Assembly (NCBI RefSeq): GCF_018998565.1 | Contig: NZ_JAHNZO010000007.1 | Span: 1 to 64,000, forward strand | From: Paenibacillus oleatilyticus | GTDB taxonomy: Bacteria; Bacillota; Bacilli; Paenibacillales; NBRC-103111 | DNA: 64,000 bases | Direction: 5' to 3' | In this document: piece after piece, positions 59,684-64,000 of the stretch | How the letters are laid out: every line of letters begins with the position of its first letter | How positions within the stretch are numbered: position 1 is the first letter of the stretch | Notes under the pieces: model-generated | Database searches by the model: none | What the model was told of the DNA's origin: nothing | What the model saw: the letters and a program-made list of their open reading frames with translations, nothing else | Translations under genes and position numbers: made by a program

Positions 59684-62239
59684 ATGAGCGGCAATAAAAC
59701 TTCAAACTTAAACATGCATCATTGGACAGGCGCTGATCCGGTCTTAAGGACGGAATTTAATGAGAACTTCGAGAAGATAGATGCCTTTGCGGGTCAACTG
59801 CTGGCAGAGGAGCCGGCCCCGGTGCAGCTAGGCTATGGGATGCAAGTTGTAAATGCGAAGCAGACCAGTATGTTGGAGAACGTCAGCATCAAAGGAAGGA
59901 CCTTGGTGAACCTGCTCGGGCGGGAAGGAAACTTTGAAAATAGCGGCAAGTGGACTGAAGGTAATGGGGATCTCATCATTGATGCTACCGTTCGCAAGTT
60001 TGGAAACTCAAGTGGTAAGATCGATAATTCAACTGGCACAGGGGAAAAGGTACGATATAATTCTCAGCCGCTTTATTTGGCCGGAAAATATGTGCTTTAT
60101 GGGGTATGGGCAAAGTCTGCGGCCGGGACACCTCAAGGAGAACTATTCTTAATCGTCAGAAACGCAGACGGGACAGTAAAATGGACAAATACCGTTGATA
60201 ACGGACATCGATCTTTTTATATCAATGCTACTCCCGAATGGCGGTTCTACTATCAGGTATTGGATTTAACCGGTTCGTCGGTACCGTATTATACGGCAAG
60301 AATCGACGTCAACACTTTCGGAACCGCTAATGATATCATCTATTATGACGGACTTGTTGTTTACGAAATTTCGCAGGACGAATTTACGGCTTTTCGTGAA
60401 AATAAACTCAGTTACGACCAGGTTGTAGCGAAGTATCCTTATGTAGACGATGTAAAGCACGTAAATTCGCCTTATGTTATTAAATATGGCGACAACTTGC
60501 TGCCGCCGTTTCACGAGTGGATACTGAATCCCAACGCTACCGCAATTGACCCTTATAAATTGAGACTGGTAACCAATACAGTCGATTCTTACAGTACGGC
60601 GAGAGTTGCCGTTTTACCGGGAAGGCATTACACATTAAGCGGAGATCCCGGGTCTGGAAACTACGAGGTTTACGCCTGTGATTCGGACTATAACTTTATA
60701 AAGGACTTTGGTCAATTTCTTGCTTCAAACAGTTCTATAACATTCAAGACACCGAGCACAGCAAGCTATTTGGATATTCGCGCGACGAACAGAAACACCG
60801 CGAGCATTGCGACTACATTCAGTCAGCCTATGCTTAACCCTGGTACGGCGGCAAAACCATTCCAACTACGCAACGACGATTACTTGTTCTTCCCGAACGT
60901 CCAACTCGCCTCAAACGTTGATGGGACGGTCTACGATACGCTGTTTCAGCGTGACGGGAAGTACTGGAAGCAGGCGCGATTCAAGACGATGGACTTGGAT
61001 GGGAGCTTACCGTGGAAATTTCACAACGATGGTACAGGGTTTAAGCAAGTTCGTATTGAGAACCTATACACAAATGCGCGAAATAAAACGGTGATAAAGC
61101 ATGATGGTAAAATCTTGACGGTTACGCCTACCGCCATATCTTTGGCCGATAGCGTTTATCACAATCCTACTAATTCTATTACGTTAAATAATCTGTATAT
61201 CTCCATTGCCGACACGGACAGTGGTTGGGGGGAGTCATATGAGCCTTCGCCAACGGAGATACAAGCCTATTTCAACGGTTGGAAAATGTTTGAATGGGGC
61301 AAATTCAACAATACTACTTATACACGAACTGACAACGCGTTAAAGGCTTGGGTACAAATCGGGGAAACGGATTACGGCAGTCCAAAAAATACGACAAGAA
61401 CCACACCGTCTACGACTATGGCGACAGCGTTTAAATACAGGCCCTACAGGCTTACTTACGAACTTGCTGCACCGGCAGCCGAAGAAATCTCATTTGAAGG
61501 CGGGATATCGTTCCGCGAAGGGCTGAATCAGGTTGAAGTCGGTAATGGGATGATCGTACGGGAAAAGGCCCCACTAGCTATCAACGCTGGTGTAGCCGTA
61601 GCTATGGGTGATGTTTCTTCACCAAGCGCGTATGTTATGCGACAAATTAGGGCCGTTTATAAAAATGGACAGCACGATCCTACATGGTATGAGTCTACAC
61701 TCAATCCTATTGGATTGGTTAAAGCTCGTTTAGACTGGATGAATTACGACCCCACCGCCACCTACAACGTCACTTACCTGGCACTCGACCAGTATGCGCT
61801 CACCTGCAACCTTGAATCCATCCAAGGCGAGTATGCGAGTAACTTGAAAAAGGTTGTCGATCAACTGGCAGCCCATCAAGCAGACGTAGAGGCCCGGGTC
61901 AGTACAGCGGAAAATTTGGCCCGACAAGTACATATCAGCCAGAAAGGCGTTGTTAACCCTTGGGGAGATAACAACAGCGCGATCAGCAAAGCCATCAACG
62001 GCTATCAAAAATTGCCGAGCGGTCTCATCCTTCAATGGGGTACGGCAGCGATATCCAACTCCGGAACGGTAACGTTTCCCGTTGCGTTTCCTAACTATGT
62101 GATGCATATTTTTGGTCAAGTGGAAACATCGGCAGCCTCGCAAACCGTTGGCATTGGAAGCTACACGAACACGCAGTTCATGGCATGGACGGTAGCAGGG
62201 TCACAACAAACTATCCACTGGTTTGCCATTGGTTACTGA
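59684..62239 (+). CDS. Tail fibre/receptor-binding protein, paralogue 4
   Basis: An 851-residue fibre. It repeats the anchor (NLNMHHWTGADPVLRTEFNEN), the GRTLVNLLGREGN block (here followed by FENSGKW instead of CED) and the body motifs. The tip (about 755-851) contains LPSGLILQWGTAAISNSGTV and FPVAFPNYVMHIFG, matching the Gp53-like C-terminal domain of many phage fibres. GAAGTGAGGGG precedes ATG 59684; TTG 59681 is possible. An XkdW/DUF4376 gene follows after 14 bp. Confidence 0.82.
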   Translation: MSGNKTSNLNMHHWTGADPVLRTEFNENFEKIDAFAGQLLAEEPAPVQLGYGMQVVNAKQTSMLENVSIKGRTLVNLLGREGNFENSGKWTEGNGDLIIDATVRKFGNSSGKIDNSTGTGEKVRYNSQPLYLAGKYVLYGVWAKSAAGTPQGELFLIVRNADGTVKWTNTVDNGHRSFYINATPEWRFYYQVLDLTGSSVPYYTARIDVNTFGTANDIIYYDGLVVYEISQDEFTAFRENKLSYDQVVAKYPYVDDVKHVNSPYVIKYGDNLLPPFHEWILNPNATAIDPYKLRLVTNTVDSYSTARVAVLPGRHYTLSGDPGSGNYEVYACDSDYNFIKDFGQFLASNSSITFKTPSTASYLDIRATNRNTASIATTFSQPMLNPGTAAKPFQLRNDDYLFFPNVQLASNVDGTVYDTLFQRDGKYWKQARFKTMDLDGSLPWKFHNDGTGFKQVRIENLYTNARNKTVIKHDGKILTVTPTAISLADSVYHNPTNSITLNNLYISIADTDSGWGESYEPSPTEIQAYFNGWKMFEWGKFNNTTYTRTDNALKAWVQIGETDYGSPKNTTRTTPSTTMATAFKYRPYRLTYELAAPAAEEISFEGGISFREGLNQVEVGNGMIVREKAPLAINAGVAVAMGDVSSPSAYVMRQIRAVYKNGQHDPTWYESTLNPIGLVKARLDWMNYDPTATYNVTYLALDQYALTCNLESIQGEYASNLKKVVDQLAAHQADVEARVSTAENLARQVHISQKGVVNPWGDNNSAISKAINGYQKLPSGLILQWGTAAISNSGTVTFPVAFPNYVMHIFGQVETSAASQTVGIGSYTNTQFMAWTVAGSQQTIHWFAIGY

Positions 62240-62253
62240 GGAGGGGACTTCAA

Positions 62254-62991
62254 GTGGCTCAATATTATGCGGAGTTTGATGCGAGAGGAAATATCCTTGC
62301 TTTTTACAATGACGATGTATGGGATACGGATAAAATACCTTCCACGGTTATTCCGATCACTGAAGAGCAATGGAAGGATGCCGTCAGCGAACAAGGTAAG
62401 TACGTTGTTCAAAACGGCCAATTCTGTATGCCATCAGAAGATCAGAGGAAGAAGTGGCTCGCTATCCAACATCTTTATCCGACCGCCGTGCGAATGGTTG
62501 ATTTCGTCGTACAGGACGACTTGGATGGCAAGGGGGCCTACATTGCGCAATGGAACCTTGACGCTCCGAAACCAACTAACGAGGAGTTGCAAGCTGCGTT
62601 GGAAGCGATGCAGCCTAAAGAGTCAGATGATTCCATAGAACAAAAGAAAGCCAAAAAGCTGCGTTACCTGGACAAGTGCTGCTCGCAAGCCATTACCGGA
62701 ACTTTTCTGTCTTCTGCTGTCGGCGAAATGCACGAATATTCGTATGACTTGGAAGCTCAAATCAATATGCATTCTTTGAAGGAATTGTTTACGACGGACC
62801 CTGCTTTGAAAGAAGCGAAATGGAACACTCGTGATGCGGGCGTTATCGTACATACCAAAGACCAGTTTACACGGTTATGGACGGACGGCATGATGCACAA
62901 GATCGCCCAGTTGGACAAACTAAGGTTTCTTGAATCCAAGCTTCAAGCGGCGAGCACATCTTTCGAGATAGAGCAAATCAAGTGGTGTTGA
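62254..62991 (+). CDS. XkdW-like/DUF4376 fibre-associated protein
   Basis: A 245-residue protein starting at GTG 62254 with GAGGAGGGG upstream. A central block (LYPTAVRMVDFVVQDDLDGKGAYIAQWNLDAPKPT, about 70-110) is XkdW-like. The C-terminal 95 residues are DUF4376, close in sequence to the protein at 51,915 (AITGTFLSSAVGEMHEYSYDLEAQ; WNTRDAGVIVHTKDQFTRLW). XkdW follows the XkdV fibre gene in PBSX, so the position fits. Its exact role is unknown; it may help attach or fold the fibre. Confidence 0.75.
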   Translation: MAQYYAEFDARGNILAFYNDDVWDTDKIPSTVIPITEEQWKDAVSEQGKYVVQNGQFCMPSEDQRKKWLAIQHLYPTAVRMVDFVVQDDLDGKGAYIAQWNLDAPKPTNEELQAALEAMQPKESDDSIEQKKAKKLRYLDKCCSQAITGTFLSSAVGEMHEYSYDLEAQINMHSLKELFTTDPALKEAKWNTRDAGVIVHTKDQFTRLWTDGMMHKIAQLDKLRFLESKLQAASTSFEIEQIKWC

Positions 62992-63057
62992 CCCGGAGCG
63001 CAATGGAACATGCAAGATTAGGGCCGGACCAGCCCGCTGGAAAGGAGGTGAACTCCA

Positions 63058-63087
63058 ATGAAACGCACAAGGAGGCTGAAAACATGA
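63058..63087 (+). CDS. Possible 9-residue leader peptide
   Basis: AAAGGAGGTG precedes an ATG opening MKRTRRLKT; its TGA overlaps the ATG of the next gene (ATGA at 63084-63087). The GGAGG that serves the next gene lies inside this frame. It may couple translation or be an accident of a strong double ribosome site. Confidence 0.35.
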   Translation: MKRTRRLKT

Positions 63088-63938
63088 GAGCTGAAATTCA
63101 AGCGCGCCTGATCGCACAATTGCCTGAGATCGGGGGGCGATGTTACCAGCTTCACGAGGTCAGTTCGTCCACGCCGAAGCCGTATTTGGTACTGCTTCAG
63201 CGCAAGGAGGAGCAGGAGGAGCCGTGGAGGGGGCTTGTCCGCCATTACGAGGTGCGGTGCTACAGCGGAATGACATCGTTTCACGAAGTCGATGCGCTGA
63301 TGGCTAAAGTCAAACAGGCGCTGGATGGACAGCGCTTGACGGAAGGCGGCGCGGGCGGCGCTTCGTTCACATGCCGTTACGAGGGCACGCATCGTTCAGA
63401 TGAAGTGGATACGACGCTGTCGGCTATATCAAGAAGCGCCAGATTTTCCGTACAGATCAAGCCTTCCGGAGGGACGGATGCCGCAACCGCTGCAGACCCG
63501 TGGGTGGAAGCGCTGGCCAAATGGACAAGCCTTCAATTGCCTTCCGAATGGAAGGTGTACCGCAACACTTGGCCTGTCGATTACTCCGCTCCATCGATCC
63601 TGTGGAGGATGACCGACTTCGAGATGCAGGATCAGGGCAGCGTCCTGTGCCAATTGAAGAAAAAGATGACAGGGCATGTTCTGGGCCGCACCTTGGCGGA
63701 ACAAAATTCAAAGGCCGCCGAGATGGTAAGCAAGCTGATCGGCGCCAAAAAAATCATGCTGGATGAAGCGAACAAGAGGTACGTCACGATTGTCGCTCCC
63801 GCCTTGCACACGCCGAAGGACGAAATGATCGAAGGTCAGCTGACGCTGACATTGAGCAGAATGGTGGATCGCCGTTCTCAGGACGAACCAACGGCTGTGT
63901 TGATTGGCGGCGTTAAACCTAACGCAATCATTGAATAA
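63084..63938 (+). CDS. Phage tail terminator/completion-like protein, two-part
   Basis: A 284-residue protein. The first 130 residues resemble tail-terminator folds: YLVLLQRKEEQEEPWRG, then VRCYSGMTSFHEVDALMAKVKQAL. The second part (about 150-284) is separate in style, with YRNTWPVDYSAPSILWRMTDFEM and a hydrophilic end. The open frame reaches GTG 62982, but GGAGG at 63071-63075 lies 8 nt before ATG 63084. Tail terminators cap the tube at its far end, so tube and sheath genes should follow. The family assignment is tentative. Confidence 0.55.
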   Translation: MRAEIQARLIAQLPEIGGRCYQLHEVSSSTPKPYLVLLQRKEEQEEPWRGLVRHYEVRCYSGMTSFHEVDALMAKVKQALDGQRLTEGGAGGASFTCRYEGTHRSDEVDTTLSAISRSARFSVQIKPSGGTDAATAADPWVEALAKWTSLQLPSEWKVYRNTWPVDYSAPSILWRMTDFEMQDQGSVLCQLKKKMTGHVLGRTLAEQNSKAAEMVSKLIGAKKIMLDEANKRYVTIVAPALHTPKDEMIEGQLTLTLSRMVDRRSQDEPTAVLIGGVKPNAIIE

Positions 63939-63962
63939 CTTTTAAAGGAGAGAATGAATCAT

Positions 63963-64000
63963 ATGTCGATGTATACTCGCGAAGAGTTAATGGCGAACGC
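63963..64000 (+). CDS. Start of a further gene, cut by the window edge
   Basis: AAAGGAG at 63944-63950 is followed by in-frame ATGs at 63954 and 63963; the second opens MSMYTREELMANA. Only a dozen residues are visible, so nothing can be said about function beyond its place in the same operon. Confidence 0.6.
   Translation, partial: MSMYTREELMAN

Noticed and set aside
49386-62239. Diversity-generating retroelement acting on the fibre genes
   Set aside because: No reverse transcriptase gene, no Avd-like gene and no A-to-N template/variable repeat pair were found in the window. Differences among copies are spread over domains, not confined to adenines.
62982-63083. Extension of the tail-terminator-like gene to the GTG at 62982
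   Set aside because: The extension would overlap the DUF4376 gene and has no ribosome site, while ATG 63084 has GGAGG 8 nt upstream.
1-64000. CRISPR arrays, rRNA or tRNA genes, insertion sequences
   Set aside because: No regularly spaced repeats, no cloverleaf with CCA-adjacent arms and no transposase-like product were recognised. A tRNA or attachment site at the border of the phage-derived segment (46,165-46,363) was looked for and not seen.

Overview
The window reads as chromosome from a spore-former-type Bacillota, most like Paenibacillaceae. Supporting signs are strong AGGAGG ribosome sites, GC-rich codons in the chromosomal genes, an S-layer-homology surface protein, YesN-, MalT- and membrane-AraC-type regulators, catabolite-control (cre) sites, and an operon ordered like Bacillus yxjC/yxjF/scoA/scoB. 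I do not assign a species. No rRNA, tRNA, CRISPR array or transposase was seen.

Positions 1-12,760 hold housekeeping and signalling genes: the end of a leucyl aminopeptidase, an oxidoreductase, a soluble four-PAS histidine kinase, a YuiH-like molybdoenzyme, a MurF-like ligase without the usual N-terminal domain, a universal stress protein, and a LytS/LytTR pair next to a DUF485 plus sodium:solute symporter operon with a cre site in its leader. Positions 12,772-15,577 are a persulfide-response operon: two CstR-type operators, a CoA-disulfide reductase/rhodanese/TusA/DsrE2 fusion, and CstR itself. Positions 15,691-29,827 carry a TetR/DUF2306 pair, a MalT-like regulator, a membrane AraC regulator divergent from a 1,811-residue surface metallophosphatase with SLH repeats, a tandem MerR regulator and two small unknown genes. 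Positions 29,821-35,795 are a LysR gene divergent from a ketone-body operon (permease, 3-hydroxybutyrate dehydrogenase, CoA transferase, thiolase) behind a consensus-perfect cre site. Positions 35,873-41,338 form a minus-strand sugar-sensing set: binding protein, histidine kinase, YesN regulator, then a sugar:proton symporter. A tiny holin-like toxin gene (41,557-41,643) lies in the next gap. It is followed by a serine hydrolase, a TetR regulator, a frameshifted alpha/beta hydrolase and a secreted stalk-domain protein.

From about 46,364 to the right edge the DNA is phage-derived: an ImmA-like protein with a degraded zinc motif, an XRE repressor, three similar operators around a strong promoter, a coiled-coil protein, an ArpU-like late regulator, then a candidate late promoter with tandem 11-bp repeats and a strong terminator. 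The main block (49,386-62,991) is an array of four paralogous giant fibre proteins of 842, 1,015, 1,092 and 851 residues. They share an anchor and body but carry four unrelated C-terminal tips, and most are followed by small accessory genes (DUF4376, XkdW-like, others). A tail-terminator-like gene and the start of another gene follow. No terminase, portal or capsid gene lies between regulators and fibres, which fits a phage-tail-like bacteriocin (tailocin) with a four-way receptor-binding repertoire. A prophage with a rearranged order cannot be excluded because the window ends.
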